38,921 nucleotides of DNA from Halanaerobiaceae bacterium (lineage in GTDB: Bacteria; Bacillota; Halanaerobiia; Halanaerobiales; DTU029). The position numbers and the translations under genes were made by a program. Below the pieces are notes generated by a model. That model did no database searches, was not told where the DNA came from, and saw only the letters and a list, made by a program, of their open reading frames with translations. Positions 16,278 to 26,812 of this stretch are shown piece by piece; the first letter of the stretch is position 1, and the number at the start of each line of letters is the position of its first letter. The stretch is taken from positions 1 through 38,921 of the forward strand of contig JAAYRT010000053.1 in NCBI GenBank assembly GCA_012518635.1, given 5' to 3'.

Positions 16278-18731
16278 TTAATCTTCTCTGCCATTCTCCT
16301 TCACCTTTTTCAAAGCAGATATTGCTCCATCAGCTTTCCTTACTCCCTCCAGGGCATCCCTGGCATGGAAATCTGCCCCAATCTCCTCTGCATAGTCCGG
16401 ACTGGTAACAGCACCGCCGATGATGGTCCTGCCCTGAAATCCCCTTTCTCTTAATAATTTTATTGTCTCCTCCATGGCACCCAGGGTAGTTGTCATCAAT
16501 GAGCTCAGGCCGACAAAATCCACCTGCTCCTTCAGGGCTGTCTCTACAATCTGTTCTGCCTCAACATTTGTACCTAAATCGATGACCCTGTAGCCATGGT
16601 TTTGAAAGATAAGTTTCACGATATTCTTACCTATATCATGGATATCCCCTTTGACTGTGGCCAGCACGATACTGCCCTTTTCCCTCTCTCCTTTATCCAG
16701 GCTCAGCAAATCTTTCAGGTAGTCAAAGGCCAGCTGCATGGTCTCTGCACTCTTTAAAAGCTGGGGTAGGTAATAGATTCCCCTTTCATATAGGTCCCCC
16801 ACCTCCCTGATGGCCGGGATGAGTAGCTGATCCACTATATCTTCCGGGCTTTCTTTCTCCAGGGCCAGCTCAATCAAGGGGATTATATTATTGCCCTCTC
16901 CCTCTATCACTGCCCTTTTTATCCTGCCTGCCGGCCTCTCCTGTTCACCGGTCTTCGCTTCTGCAGACTCTTTCTTGCCATAGTGTTTTATATAAGCCCT
17001 TCCATCCTCATCCCTGTTGGTCAGCAGATTGGCAGCCCTGAGCATATCCCCCATTTCCTCATCAAAGGGATCGGCTATGGGTAAATCCAGTCCCTGGGCA
17101 ATAGCCATGGCCAGGAAGGTTCTGTTCAAAAGGGCTCTTTCCGGCAGGCCGTGGGAAACATTACTGACCCCCAGGGTAGTTTTTACACCCAGCTCTCCTT
17201 TTAGCCTCTTTATTGTTTCCAGGGTGAGCAGGACCCCTTCCTGATCAGAACCGGCTGTCATGGCCAGAGGATCAATGATTATATCTTCTTTACCTATACC
17301 ATAGCGGGCTGCTTCTTCTACTATCCTCCTGGCTATCTGGAGCCTGCCTTCAACAGTGGAGGGGATTCCCTCTTCATCCAGGGTAAGGCCGATGACGGCT
17401 GCACCATATTTTTGGGCCAGGGGAAAGACTTCATCCATGCTCCTCTTCTCTCCATTGACAGAATTGATGACCGGTTTACCTACATATACCTTTAAGGCTG
17501 CCTCCAGTACAGCCGGGTCATCAGAATCCAGAACCAGGGGTACCCCGATATCCAATTGTAATTCCTGGACCAGCCTTTCCATCACCCTGACCTTATCTAT
17601 TCCCGGCAGGCCGATATTTACATCGATCAGACCGGCCCCTGCCTCCACCTGCTCCCGGGCCAGCTTCCGTAAATAAGCCCAGTTTTCCTCCCGCAGGGCC
17701 TTCTTGATATCCTTCCGGCCTGTTGGATTGATTTTCTCACCTATTACATAGACTGGGGCCCGCTCCTCCAGGAAGAGATACTCCCTGTTCCCGGCCAGGG
17801 ACAAGGCCTTCCGGCCTGCCTTTTTTTCCTTATTGCTGGCTTTTTTACTGAAAAGCCCTGCCTCTTCCCTGCTTATCTTCTTAAGCTCCCTGATATAGTC
17901 CGGAGTGGTGCCGCAACAGCCGCCAATGACCCTTATATTAAATGGTGCTAAATCAGGAAGCAGCCTGACATAGTCCTCCGCTGACTGGGGATAAATGGTC
18001 TTTCCCCCCCTGGAAACCGGTATACCGGCATTGGCAAAGACAGACAAAGGCAGGCCACTGACCCTGCTCATCCTCTCCAGGATAGGAATAGCCTCTTCCA
18101 GACCGGCAACACAGTTAATCCCAATCAGGTCTGCCCCCAATGCCTCCAGGGTTATTGCCGCTGTCTCCGGTCCTGTACCCATCAGGGTCCTGCCATTTTC
18201 AGTAAAGGTCATCTGGGCGATAACAGGTAAATCAAACTCCCGGGCAGCCAACAGTGCTGCCTTCATCTCTGCCAGGTCATTCATGGTTTCAATGATAATA
18301 ACATCAATCCCGGCACCGGCCAGATAGGAAAGCTGCCGGTAATAATTATCCCTGGCCTCATCCATGGACAATTCACCACAAGGTTCCATCAATTTACCAG
18401 TCGGCCCGACAGAACCTGCTATGAAGGCCTTTCCCCCTGCTGCCTCCCTGGCCAGCTCCACCGCCAGTTCGTTAATCTCCCTGAGCTGATCCGCCATGCC
18501 GCTGCTGGCCAGCTTAATCCCGTTGGCTCCAAAGGTATTTGTTTCAATAAGCTCTGCCCCGGCAACCAGGTACTGCCTGTGTATATCCAGGATTAAGTCC
18601 GGTTTCTCCAGCATGAGCTGTTCAGGGTTGATATCCGAACCAGCAGTCAGATTTTGCAGCATGGTACCCATGGCTCCATCGCCGATTATAATCTCTTCCT
18701 GTACTCTTTCCAGAAATCTTTTCTTTCCCAT
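16278..18731 (-). CDS. metH: cobalamin-dependent methionine synthase lacking the activation domain
   Basis: Transfers the methyl group of methyl-THF through cobalamin to homocysteine, making methionine. The 817-residue protein has a homocysteine methyltransferase domain (1-290) with zinc ligands C207, C272 and C273, a pterin-binding domain (about 320-575), a cobalamin cap (about 605-690), and a B12-binding domain. The latter carries DIHDIGKNIV, with H698 as the expected cobalt ligand. The C-terminal reductive-activation domain of Escherichia coli MetH (1227 residues) is absent, as in many anaerobes, so a separate activating protein is expected. Start ATG has GGGAG upstream. Expression is under a SAM-I riboswitch. 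Confidence 0.95.
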   Translation of the reverse strand: MGKKRFLERVQEEIIIGDGAMGTMLQNLTAGSDINPEQLMLEKPDLILDIHRQYLVAGAELIETNTFGANGIKLASSGMADQLREINELAVELAREAAGGKAFIAGSVGPTGKLMEPCGELSMDEARDNYYRQLSYLAGAGIDVIIIETMNDLAEMKAALLAAREFDLPVIAQMTFTENGRTLMGTGPETAAITLEALGADLIGINCVAGLEEAIPILERMSRVSGLPLSVFANAGIPVSRGGKTIYPQSAEDYVRLLPDLAPFNIRVIGGCCGTTPDYIRELKKISREEAGLFSKKASNKEKKAGRKALSLAGNREYLFLEERAPVYVIGEKINPTGRKDIKKALREENWAYLRKLAREQVEAGAGLIDVNIGLPGIDKVRVMERLVQELQLDIGVPLVLDSDDPAVLEAALKVYVGKPVINSVNGEKRSMDEVFPLAQKYGAAVIGLTLDEEGIPSTVEGRLQIARRIVEEAARYGIGKEDIIIDPLAMTAGSDQEGVLLTLETIKRLKGELGVKTTLGVSNVSHGLPERALLNRTFLAMAIAQGLDLPIADPFDEEMGDMLRAANLLTNRDEDGRAYIKHYGKKESAEAKTGEQERPAGRIKRAVIEGEGNNIIPLIELALEKESPEDIVDQLLIPAIREVGDLYERGIYYLPQLLKSAETMQLAFDYLKDLLSLDKGEREKGSIVLATVKGDIHDIGKNIVKLIFQNHGYRVIDLGTNVEAEQIVETALKEQVDFVGLSSLMTTTLGAMEETIKLLRERGFQGRTIIGGAVTSPDYAEEIGADFHARDALEGVRKADGAISALKKVKENGRED

Positions 18732-18831
18732 CTTTTCACTCCCTTATCTGTAGAAGAAATCTTCCCCGATATGAAAGGAATCTTTCCACTCCACCATTTT
18801 TTTTAGTTCTGCCCTATACCTGGCCGTATAT

Positions 18832-18866
18832 AAAAAGAAATACCTCCTGCGAGGAAGAGGTATTTC
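18832..18866 (-). terminator. riboswitch-controlled terminator before metH
   Basis: GAAATACCTC (18837-18846 on the plus strand) pairs with GAGGTATTTC (18857-18866), followed on the minus strand by five T. It lies just downstream of the SAM-I aptamer and should form when SAM is bound, stopping transcription about 100 bases before metH. Confidence 0.9.
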
Positions 18867-18880
18867 CCTGTTTCATGGTA

Positions 18881-18978
18881 CTCATCTCTCAGGAGCAATA
18901 GTCCTGCAGGAATTAGCACCGTGCTAATGCCGGTTGCCGGGCTTCATCGGGCCAGTCCCTCAGCCAACTCTTGATAAG
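18881..18978 (-). ncRNA. SAM-I (S-box) riboswitch aptamer
   Basis: On the minus strand the leader reads CTTATCAAGAG, then GGCTGAGGGACTGGCCC, GATGAAGCCCGGCAACC, GGTGCTAATTCCTGC, and closes with GAGAGATGAG. These are the conserved S-box core segments in order. CTTATC at the 5' end can pair with GATGAG at the 3' end to close P1. A terminator follows, so this is a transcriptional OFF switch for metH in high SAM. Only about 30 bases separate it from leuB. A poor promoter-like pair (TTTAAA and TAAAAT, 18 apart) lies there, so readthrough from leuB may supply much of the transcription. Confidence 0.95.
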
Positions 18979-19008
18979 CAGTCATTTTATTTCATTTTTA
19001 TCCTGGCT

Positions 19009-20058
19009 TTAAAGTTTTCTTAAAACATCCACCAGGGCATCCCCTGCCTCTGATGTGCTCAAATCCCCGCCCATGTCCCTTGTGAGAAGATTCTCATTGA
19101 TAACCTGCTCTACTGCCTGGTCAACCTTAGCACTGAAGTCATTATAACCCAGGTATTCCAGAATCATACCGGCAGACATGATGGCCGCCAGGGGATTAGC
19201 AATATTCTGGCCGGCTATATCCGGAGCAGAACCATGGACAGGCTCGAACATGGAGACTGTCTCAGGGTTGATATTGCCGGATGCAGCCAGGCCCATACCT
19301 CCCTGGATCTCTGCTCCCAGGTCGGTGATGATATCACCAAACATATTACAGGTGACAATCACATCAAAAATCTCCGGTTCCCTGACCATCTTCATGGTAA
19401 TGGCATCGATATAATAATGGTTTGTTTCAACATCAGAATAATCTTCTTTCATTTCTTTGAAGGCCCGCTGCCACAGGTCATGACCATAGGTCAGGACATT
19501 ACTCTTATCACAGAGGGTCAGCTTACCGCCTGTTTTCCGGGCATACTCGAAAGCATACTTAAGGATCCGGTCTACACCCTTGCGGGTATAGACCATTTCC
19601 TGGATGGCTACCTCATCAGGGGTATCCTTCTTGAGTATACCGCCAATACCCGCATAGGCACATTCTGTATTCTCCCTGACTACAACAAAATTTATATCAT
19701 CGATACCCTTATTCTTCAGGGGGGTATATCTATCATTATATAATTTCACTGGACGGAGATTCACATACTGATCAAAGTAAAAACGAAGTTTTAATAAGAT
19801 TCCCCTCTCCAAAACACCTGCCTTGACAGCAGGATCCCCTACTGCCCCCAGATAGATCAGGTCAAAGGTCTCCAGTTTCTTTAAATCTGCGTCAGAGATC
19901 AGTTCTCCAGTCCTGAGATAGCACTCAGCACCAAAGTCAAACTCCTCAAAGGATAGGTTTAAACCATCCTTTCCATTGAAATATTCCAATACCTTGAGGC
20001 CTTCCCGGACCACCTCTTTACCAATACCGTCACCGGGAATTACTGCTATTCTTTTCAC
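19009..20058 (-). CDS. leuB: 3-isopropylmalate dehydrogenase, non-canonical subtype
   Basis: Oxidises and decarboxylates 3-isopropylmalate to 2-oxoisocaproate with NAD in leucine synthesis. The 349-residue protein belongs to the isocitrate/isopropylmalate dehydrogenase family: [10 protein letters not shown] at the N-terminus, catalytic Lys in [10 protein letters not shown], metal-binding Asp residues in [11 protein letters not shown], and [13 protein letters not shown] for cofactor binding. Where classic bacterial LeuB has FGDILSDEAS, this one has [15 protein letters not shown], nearer the archaeal, isocitrate- or tartrate-dehydrogenase-like branch. The leu operon context makes leucine synthesis the likely role. 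It overlaps leuD by 4 bases. Confidence 0.88.
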   Translation of the reverse strand: MKRIAVIPGDGIGKEVVREGLKVLEYFNGKDGLNLSFEEFDFGAECYLRTGELISDADLKKLETFDLIYLGAVGDPAVKAGVLERGILLKLRFYFDQYVNLRPVKLYNDRYTPLKNKGIDDINFVVVRENTECAYAGIGGILKKDTPDEVAIQEMVYTRKGVDRILKYAFEYARKTGGKLTLCDKSNVLTYGHDLWQRAFKEMKEDYSDVETNHYYIDAITMKMVREPEIFDVIVTCNMFGDIITDLGAEIQGGMGLAASGNINPETVSMFEPVHGSAPDIAGQNIANPLAAIMSAGMILEYLGYNDFSAKVDQAVEQVINENLLTRDMGGDLSTSEAGDALVDVLRKL

Positions 20059-20549
20059 TGCCCTACCTCCCTTTTTACCTTCTCAATCAAACCGCCTGCC
20101 TTGATTAATTCCTGCATGTATGCCGGGAAGGGGTCGGCCTGATAGGTCCTGCCGCTTTCCAGTTCAGTTATCTTACCTGTATCCAGGTCTACCTCTATCC
20201 TGGCTCCTGCCTCTATATTCTCTGCTGCCTCCGGTGAGATCAGTATAGGCAGGCCAATATTTATAGAATTACGGTAAAAGATACGGGCAAAACTTTTGGC
20301 TATAACACAGGAAACACCTGATGCCTTTATGGCCAGGGGAGCATGTTCCCGGGAACTGCCGGAACCAAAGTTCCGGCCGCCAATAATTATATCACCGGGC
20401 TCCACTTCACTGGCAAAATTCTTGTCTATATCCTCCATGCAATGTCTGGCCAGTTCCTTTGGATCAGAGGTATTGAGATAACGGGCCGGGATTATGACAT
20501 CTGTATCCACATTATCACCATATTTAAATACTTTACCTTTTAGCTTCAT
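20055..20549 (-). CDS. leuD: 3-isopropylmalate dehydratase small subunit, short type
   Basis: Small swivel subunit of isopropylmalate isomerase, paired with LeuC to convert 2- to 3-isopropylmalate. The 164-residue protein begins [20 protein letters not shown] and has the substrate-loop signature [12 protein letters not shown]. At 164 residues it is the short, archaeal-like form rather than the roughly 200-residue form of Escherichia coli. Its start overlaps the leuC stop by one base (TAATG), and its end overlaps leuB by four, so the three are translationally linked. Confidence 0.94.
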   Translation of the reverse strand: MKLKGKVFKYGDNVDTDVIIPARYLNTSDPKELARHCMEDIDKNFASEVEPGDIIIGGRNFGSGSSREHAPLAIKASGVSCVIAKSFARIFYRNSINIGLPILISPEAAENIEAGARIEVDLDTGKITELESGRTYQADPFPAYMQELIKAGGLIEKVKREVGQ

Positions 20550-21820
20550 TAGACAACCTCCTCTGGATGAGTGATAAAGCCCTTCACTGCAGAAGCTGCA
20601 GCCACAGCCGGGCTGGCCAGATAGACTTCACTTTCCGGATGGCCCATTCTACCGACAAAGTTCCGGTTAGTGGTGGAAATGGCTTTCTCACCGCTGGCCA
20701 GGATACCCATATGGCCGCCCAGGCAGGGTCCGCAGGTCGGTGTACTTACTGCTGCACCGGCTGCGATAAAGACCTCAATCAAGCCTTCCTTCAGGGCCTC
20801 CATATAGATCTCCTGGGTGCCCGGGAAGATAATACATCTCACATCAGGATGAATCTTCTTACCATCCAGTATCTCTGCTGCTATACGGAGGTCCTCCATC
20901 CTGCCGTTTGTACAGGAACCGATGACAGCCTGGTCTATCTTGACACCGCCGGCTTCACTGACAGGTCGGGTATTCTCTGGCAGATGGGGAAAGGCCACCT
21001 GGGGTTCTATCTTGCTGACATCATATTCAATAACCCGTGCATATTCTGCATCCGGGTCACTATAATAGGGGGTATATTCCCGGACTGCCCTGTTTTTCAA
21101 ATAGGCTTCTGTCTTTTCATCATAGGCGATAAGGCCGCACTTGCCGCCGGCTTCAATGGCCATATTGGACATGGTCATCCTGCCGTCCATGGAAAGGCTC
21201 TCGATGGCCTCACCGGTAAACTCCATAGCCTTATACAGGGCTCCATCTACCCCGATATCACCGATTGTATATAAAATCAGGTCTTTTCCACTCACCCATT
21301 TATTCAGTTTGCCATTATAGACAAACTTGATGGTTTCCGGTACCCGGAACCAGAGATGACCGGTAGCCATGGCGGCAGCCAGGTCGGTACTGCCAACACC
21401 TGTACCCAGGGCATTCAGGGCCCCATAGGTACAGGTATGGGAATCAGCACCGATGATTATCTCTCCCGGCAGGGCCAGGCCCTGTTCCGGCAGGAGACAA
21501 TGCTCTATTCCCATCCGTCCCACTTCAAAATAATAGGTAATTCCATGCTTGCGGGCAAATTCCCGGATCATTCTTACCTGTTCAGCTGATTTGATATCTT
21601 TATTGGGTGTAAAATGGTCCGGCACTATGGCTATCCTGTCCTTATCGAAGACCTTATCTACCCCTGTTTTTTCAAACTCCCTTATGGCTACCGGGGTAGT
21701 AACATCATTACCCAGAATCATATCAACCCTGGCATTGACTATCTGCCCGGGCTTTACTGTCTCGTGCTCCGTATGAGCAGCAATAATTTTCTCTACCATG
21801 GTCATTCCCATCTTTATCAC
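20549..21820 (-). CDS. leuC: 3-isopropylmalate dehydratase large subunit, short type
   Basis: Iron-sulfur subunit of isopropylmalate isomerase. The 423-residue protein has the aconitase-family features [34 protein letters not shown] and [13 protein letters not shown]; the three cysteines in these segments would hold the [4Fe-4S] cluster. It is the short archaeal-like subtype, matching LeuD. The start is taken as GTG (21818-21820), close behind AGGAGG; ATG codons 9, 15 and 21 bases later are possible alternatives. Related subtypes act as homoaconitase or citramalate isomerase, but LeuA upstream favours the leucine pathway. Confidence 0.93.
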   Translation of the reverse strand: MIKMGMTMVEKIIAAHTEHETVKPGQIVNARVDMILGNDVTTPVAIREFEKTGVDKVFDKDRIAIVPDHFTPNKDIKSAEQVRMIREFARKHGITYYFEVGRMGIEHCLLPEQGLALPGEIIIGADSHTCTYGALNALGTGVGSTDLAAAMATGHLWFRVPETIKFVYNGKLNKWVSGKDLILYTIGDIGVDGALYKAMEFTGEAIESLSMDGRMTMSNMAIEAGGKCGLIAYDEKTEAYLKNRAVREYTPYYSDPDAEYARVIEYDVSKIEPQVAFPHLPENTRPVSEAGGVKIDQAVIGSCTNGRMEDLRIAAEILDGKKIHPDVRCIIFPGTQEIYMEALKEGLIEVFIAAGAAVSTPTCGPCLGGHMGILASGEKAISTTNRNFVGRMGHPESEVYLASPAVAAASAVKGFITHPEEVV

Positions 21821-21860
21821 TCATCTCCTCCTGATATTCTTATATAATATTAGGCCAATT

Positions 21861-21878
21861 CCCGGGAATAATCCCGGG
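21861..21878 (-). other. GC-rich intercistronic hairpin between leuA and leuC
   Basis: Two CCCGGG hexamers 6 bases apart form a stable 6-bp GC stem, 4 bases past the leuA stop. No T run follows, so it is more likely an RNA stability or processing element than a terminator. Confidence 0.45.
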
Positions 21879-21882
21879 TCAA

Positions 21883-23430
21883 TCAATCTTCATCCTCAAC
21901 AAAATGAGCACCCTGCCGCCTGCTTACAGAAATATATCTATTGATGGCTTCCAGATAAGCCAGGGCACTGGCATAGGTTATATCCGGCTGGGCAGAATGA
22001 CCAATAAAGGTCCTGCCGTCTATATCCAGCTTGATGGTCACATCACCCAGGGCATCTGTACCACCGGTAATGGCATCGATTTTAAAAGAGATTAACTTAA
22101 TATTGTCAATACCGGCAACACTATTGATGGCCTTGAAGGTAGCATCAATAGGGCCGTCTCCGCTGCAGGCTGCCACCTGCAGGACCTGGTCCTCTTTCTT
22201 TAATTTAATGGTCGCCGTAGGCAATACCGTATTTCCGGTACTTACCTGGACATACTCCAGTTCATAGTAACTCTCTACTGAATAAATCTCATTATTGATC
22301 AGGGCTTCTATATCCACAGAGCTGAGATTTTTCTTCTTATCGGCCAGTTCCTTAAATTTATTAAAAACCGCCTCAAAGGCAGCTTCATCCAGCTCATAGC
22401 CCAGATCCTTTACAAATTCCCGGAAGGCATGCCGGCCGGAATGCTTACCCAGCACCAGGGTAGCCTCCTCCACCCCGATACTACTGGCATCCATTATCTC
22501 ATAGGTACTCCTTTCCTTGATAACCCCATCCTGATGGATACCGGATTCATGGAGGAAGGCATTTTTACCCACAATTGCCTTATTGGGCTGTACAGGCATC
22601 CCGGTCAATTTTGAAACCATCTTACTCAATCTCATGATCTGGGTGGTATCCTGTTCAACATTTAAGTGAAAATAGTCCTTCCTCGTCCTCAGTGCCATGA
22701 TTATTTCCTCCAGGGCAGTATTCCCGGCCCGTTCACCGATACCGTTAACTGCCACCTCTACCTGTCTGGCCCCGTTTTCAACAGCTGCCAGGCAGTTGGC
22801 AACAGCCAGGCCCAGGTCATCATGGCAGTGGACACTCAGGGTAACCTGATCTATATTGGGAACATTCTCCCGGATATTTCTTATTAACCGGCCAAACTCC
22901 TGAGGAACAGCATAACCGACAGTATCAGGGATATTGATGACCCTGGCCCCGGCCTTGATTACTGCCTCAATAAGCCGGTAAAGAAAATCCTCTTCACTGC
23001 GGGAAGCATCCTCAGCCGAAAACTCAATATTGGAGGTATAACGGGCACAATATTTGACTGACTCAACAGCCCTCTCCAGCACCTGTTCCTCATCCATCCT
23101 CAGTTTATACTTCATATGAATTGGTGATGAGGCTATGAAGACATGGATCCTGGGATTCTCCCCACCTTGCAGGGCTTCCCAGGCCCGGTCAATATCCTTG
23201 ATATTACAACGGGCCAGGCCAGCAATCTCCGCATCCCTTACCTTCTCAGCAATCAGCTTGACTGACTGGAAATCCCCGTTGGAAGAAATGGGAAAGCCAG
23301 CCTCAATAACATCTACCTTCAGCCGGGCCAGTTGACGGGCAATGGCCAGTTTTTCCTCAGGAAGCAAACTGACTCCCGGGGATTGTTCCCCATCCCGCAG
23401 AGTGGTATCAAATATTTTCACCACATCCAT
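21883..23430 (-). CDS. leuA: 2-isopropylmalate synthase
   Basis: Condenses acetyl-CoA with 2-oxoisovalerate, the first committed step to leucine. The 515-residue protein has the HMGL-like TIM barrel with FDTTLRDGEQSPG at the N-terminus and the metal-binding LSVHCHDDLGLAVAN. A middle linker carries HSGRHAF. A C-terminal LeuA allosteric domain (about 390-500) has the pattern of feedback-regulated enzymes. Citramalate synthase is a close relative, but the regulatory domain and neighbours support LeuA. It lies 18 bases after ilvC. Confidence 0.95.
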   Translation of the reverse strand: MDVVKIFDTTLRDGEQSPGVSLLPEEKLAIARQLARLKVDVIEAGFPISSNGDFQSVKLIAEKVRDAEIAGLARCNIKDIDRAWEALQGGENPRIHVFIASSPIHMKYKLRMDEEQVLERAVESVKYCARYTSNIEFSAEDASRSEEDFLYRLIEAVIKAGARVINIPDTVGYAVPQEFGRLIRNIRENVPNIDQVTLSVHCHDDLGLAVANCLAAVENGARQVEVAVNGIGERAGNTALEEIIMALRTRKDYFHLNVEQDTTQIMRLSKMVSKLTGMPVQPNKAIVGKNAFLHESGIHQDGVIKERSTYEIMDASSIGVEEATLVLGKHSGRHAFREFVKDLGYELDEAAFEAVFNKFKELADKKKNLSSVDIEALINNEIYSVESYYELEYVQVSTGNTVLPTATIKLKKEDQVLQVAACSGDGPIDATFKAINSVAGIDNIKLISFKIDAITGGTDALGDVTIKLDIDGRTFIGHSAQPDITYASALAYLEAINRYISVSRRQGAHFVEDED

Positions 23431-23448
23431 TTAATAATCATCCTCTCC

Positions 23449-24462
<1,014 letters not shown>

Positions 24463-24468
24463 TTATAT

Positions 24469-24957
24469 TTATTCTACTACCCCTCTATTTAAGGCAACCA
24501 GGCCTGTTCTGACAATATCTATAATACCGAAATCCTTTAAGATCTCAATTAAAGCCTCTATTTTACTGGGAGTACCCGTAGCCTCGATCATGATTGTATC
24601 TGTTGAAAGATCCACAATCCTGGCCCTGAAGGTATCCACAATCTGGATTATTTCCGAACGCTGATTCCTGGAGGAGTTGACCCTGATCAAGGCCAGATCC
24701 CTATCCACAATATTGGTCCTATCCAGCTCTGTAATTTGAATTACTTCAACCAGTTTATCCAGCTGGCTTTTAATCTGTTCCAGGGTCCGGTCATCTGCGT
24801 CTACCACGATGGTCATCCGGGAATACTCAGGATTTTCTGTTTCCCCTACATTTAAGCTATTGATATTGTAGTTTCTCCTGCTGAATAATCCGGTTATCCG
24901 GCTCAGGACACCAGGCTTATTGGCAACAGTTACGGATAAAATACGTTTACTTGTCAT
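24469..24957 (-). CDS. ilvN: acetolactate synthase small (regulatory) subunit
   Basis: Regulatory subunit that binds IlvB and gives valine feedback inhibition. The 162-residue protein has an ACT domain in residues 1-80 (ILSVTVANKPGVLSRITGLF, YNINSLNVG) and a second C-terminal ACT-like half, typical of the long IlvN/IlvH type. It overlaps the end of ilvB by 11 bases, so production is coupled to the catalytic subunit. Confidence 0.96.
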   Translation of the reverse strand: MTSKRILSVTVANKPGVLSRITGLFSRRNYNINSLNVGETENPEYSRMTIVVDADDRTLEQIKSQLDKLVEVIQITELDRTNIVDRDLALIRVNSSRNQRSEIIQIVDTFRARIVDLSTDTIMIEATGTPSKIEALIEILKDFGIIDIVRTGLVALNRGVVE

Positions 24958-26629
24958 CCTGTTCCCCTCCTATCATTTCATGGTTTCCAGCTCCCGGCGG
25001 CACCATCGGCCAGACATTTTCTTCCCAGGCAACGGATACATCCACCAGGACAGGGCCGGCATATTCCAGGGCTTCATTTAATTTTTCACTGAGCTGGTTT
25101 TTATCATCGATCCGGATAGCCTTTATTCCATAGGCTTCTGCCAGCTTAAGGAAATCAGGGTTCTGCAGGATGGTAGAGGAATATCTCTTCTCATGTAATA
25201 ATTCCTGCCACTGCCTGACCATCCCCAGGGTACCATTATTAATTATCACTATCTTTACAGGCAGATTATATTCACTGATAGTGGCCAGCTCCTGTACATT
25301 CATCTGGAAACTGCCATCACCGGAAATATCAATTACCAGTTCTCCTTCCCTGCCCACCTGGGCTCCAAGGGCAGCCGGCAGGCCAAACCCCATAGTCCCC
25401 AGGCCGCCGGAAGTGATAAAATTCCGCGGGTAGGAATAATTATAATACTGGGCAGCCCACATCTGATGCTGGCCTACCTCAGTAACAACAATTGCCTTAC
25501 CTTCAGTCAATCTATTAAGTTCCTGAACAACCGCCTGTGGTTTAATCTCAGGCCCCTCATCCTTATAGGCCAGGGGATACTTCCGCTTCCATTCAGCTAT
25601 CTGGGCCAGCCATTCCTTCCTCTCTATTTCCTCAACCACCGGTAATAACTTGCTCAAAACTTCCTTTGCATCTCCTACCAGGGAGATAAAGGTTTCAACA
25701 TTTTTATTGATCTCCGCCGGGTCAATATCAATATGGACTACCTTTGCTTTCGGGGCAAAAGCATCCAGCCTGCCAGTTACACGGTCATCAAAGCGGACAC
25801 CGACACCGATCAACAAATCTGCTTCACAAAGGGCATAATTGGCATATCTGGTCCCATGCATACCAGGCATACCCAGTGACAATTCATCTTCAATAGGATA
25901 GGCACCCAGACCCATCAAAGAAGTAGTGACAGGAATCCTTGCCTTCCTGGCCAGTTCCCTCAGCACCTCTGCCGCACCGGATGTAACCACCCCGCCCCCG
26001 GCAAAGATTACAGGCCTTTTAGCACTATTGATCACCTCAGCTGCCCTTTCCAATCTATCCCCATTTAAGGTCAGGTCTGGGTCATAACCCGGCAAATCCA
26101 CTGTCTCCGGATACTCAAATTCCATCCGGGCACCCAGTACGTCGATAGGCATATCAACCAGAACCGGTCCCGGCCGGCCGGTCCGGGCAATATAAAAGGC
26201 TTCCTTAATCGTCCGGGCAAGGTCCTTAATATCAGTTACCAGAAAATTATGTTTTGTTACGGGCATGGTAATACCCCTTATATCCGCTTCCTGAAAGGCA
26301 TCTGTACCAATAGACTTAGTATCTACCTGTCCCGTAAAGGCCACCACAGGGACAGAATCCATATAGGCTGTAGCCAGACCGGTAACCAGGTTAGTGGCTC
26401 CCGGCCCGGAAGTGGCCAGACAGACTCCTACCTTACCGGTACTCCTGGCATAGCCATCAGCTGCATGGGCAGCTGCCTGTTCATGTCTCACCAGGATATG
26501 TTTAAAGGGATTATCATAAAGAAGGTTATAGATGGGGATATTTTTTCCCCCTGGATAACCGAAAATAACTTCTACCTGCTCTCTCTTTAAGGACTCAATA
26601 AAAATCTCCGCCCCGGTTAACTTACTCAT
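24947..26629 (-). CDS. ilvB: acetolactate synthase large (catalytic) subunit
   Basis: Thiamine-diphosphate enzyme that makes acetolactate from two pyruvates, or acetohydroxybutyrate from pyruvate and 2-oxobutyrate. The 560-residue protein shows the catalytic Glu region VRHEQAAAHAADGYAR, the FAD-binding middle domain, and the ThDP-Mg motif starting GDGSFQMNVQELATI and ending INN. Anabolic type, since ilvN follows. Start ATG has GAGGTG upstream. The 183-base gap before it contains a terminator with a competing fold. Confidence 0.97.
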   Translation of the reverse strand: MSKLTGAEIFIESLKREQVEVIFGYPGGKNIPIYNLLYDNPFKHILVRHEQAAAHAADGYARSTGKVGVCLATSGPGATNLVTGLATAYMDSVPVVAFTGQVDTKSIGTDAFQEADIRGITMPVTKHNFLVTDIKDLARTIKEAFYIARTGRPGPVLVDMPIDVLGARMEFEYPETVDLPGYDPDLTLNGDRLERAAEVINSAKRPVIFAGGGVVTSGAAEVLRELARKARIPVTTSLMGLGAYPIEDELSLGMPGMHGTRYANYALCEADLLIGVGVRFDDRVTGRLDAFAPKAKVVHIDIDPAEINKNVETFISLVGDAKEVLSKLLPVVEEIERKEWLAQIAEWKRKYPLAYKDEGPEIKPQAVVQELNRLTEGKAIVVTEVGQHQMWAAQYYNYSYPRNFITSGGLGTMGFGLPAALGAQVGREGELVIDISGDGSFQMNVQELATISEYNLPVKIVIINNGTLGMVRQWQELLHEKRYSSTILQNPDFLKLAEAYGIKAIRIDDKNQLSEKLNEALEYAGPVLVDVSVAWEENVWPMVPPGAGNHEMIGGEQDDK

Positions 26630-26692
26630 CTTATCACCTCATTCTACTTATTAAGGGTAAATTTTTTACAAAATGTGCCTTTTTATGCGAAT

Positions 26693-26721
26693 AAAAAACC
26701 CCGGGTTCAGTAAGCCCAGGG
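26693..26721 (-). terminator. internal terminator between ilvD and ilvB
   Basis: On the minus strand, CCCTGGG pairs with CCCGGGG (one G-U pair) around a 9-base loop and is followed by six T. It sits inside what otherwise looks like one operon, so it probably attenuates rather than ends transcription. Confidence 0.8.
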
Positions 26722-26753
26722 TACGTTAAACTGATGGAGTACCACTCCACCTG
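26715..26753 (-). promoter_or_regulatory. T-box-like antiterminator fold without Stem I, before ilvB
   Basis: Read on the minus strand: CAGG, a 7-base bulge UGGAGUG, GUAC, a 14-base loop, GUAC, CCUG. The two helices and the 7-base bulge starting with UGGN copy the layout of a T-box antiterminator. The final CCUG is also the 5' side of the terminator, so the two folds exclude each other. No Stem I with a specifier loop fits in the 183-base gap, so this may be a remnant or chance. A competing local hairpin (TGGAGT/ACTCCA) is also possible. Confidence 0.4.
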
Positions 26754-26812
26754 TTTTATTCAAAAGCACACCCTACTCACTACTCCCTGCTCCATCTGCT
26801 TTATATTCTATT

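Noticed and set aside
20567-21274. Plus-strand 235-residue frame inside leuC
   Set aside because: Antisense to a complete, conserved gene; composition is that of a shadow frame.
26775-26796. Possible leader peptide MEQGVVSRVCF before ilvB
   Set aside because: It has valine codons but no ribosome site, lies in a repeat-like tract, and ribosome-mediated attenuation is rare in Firmicutes.
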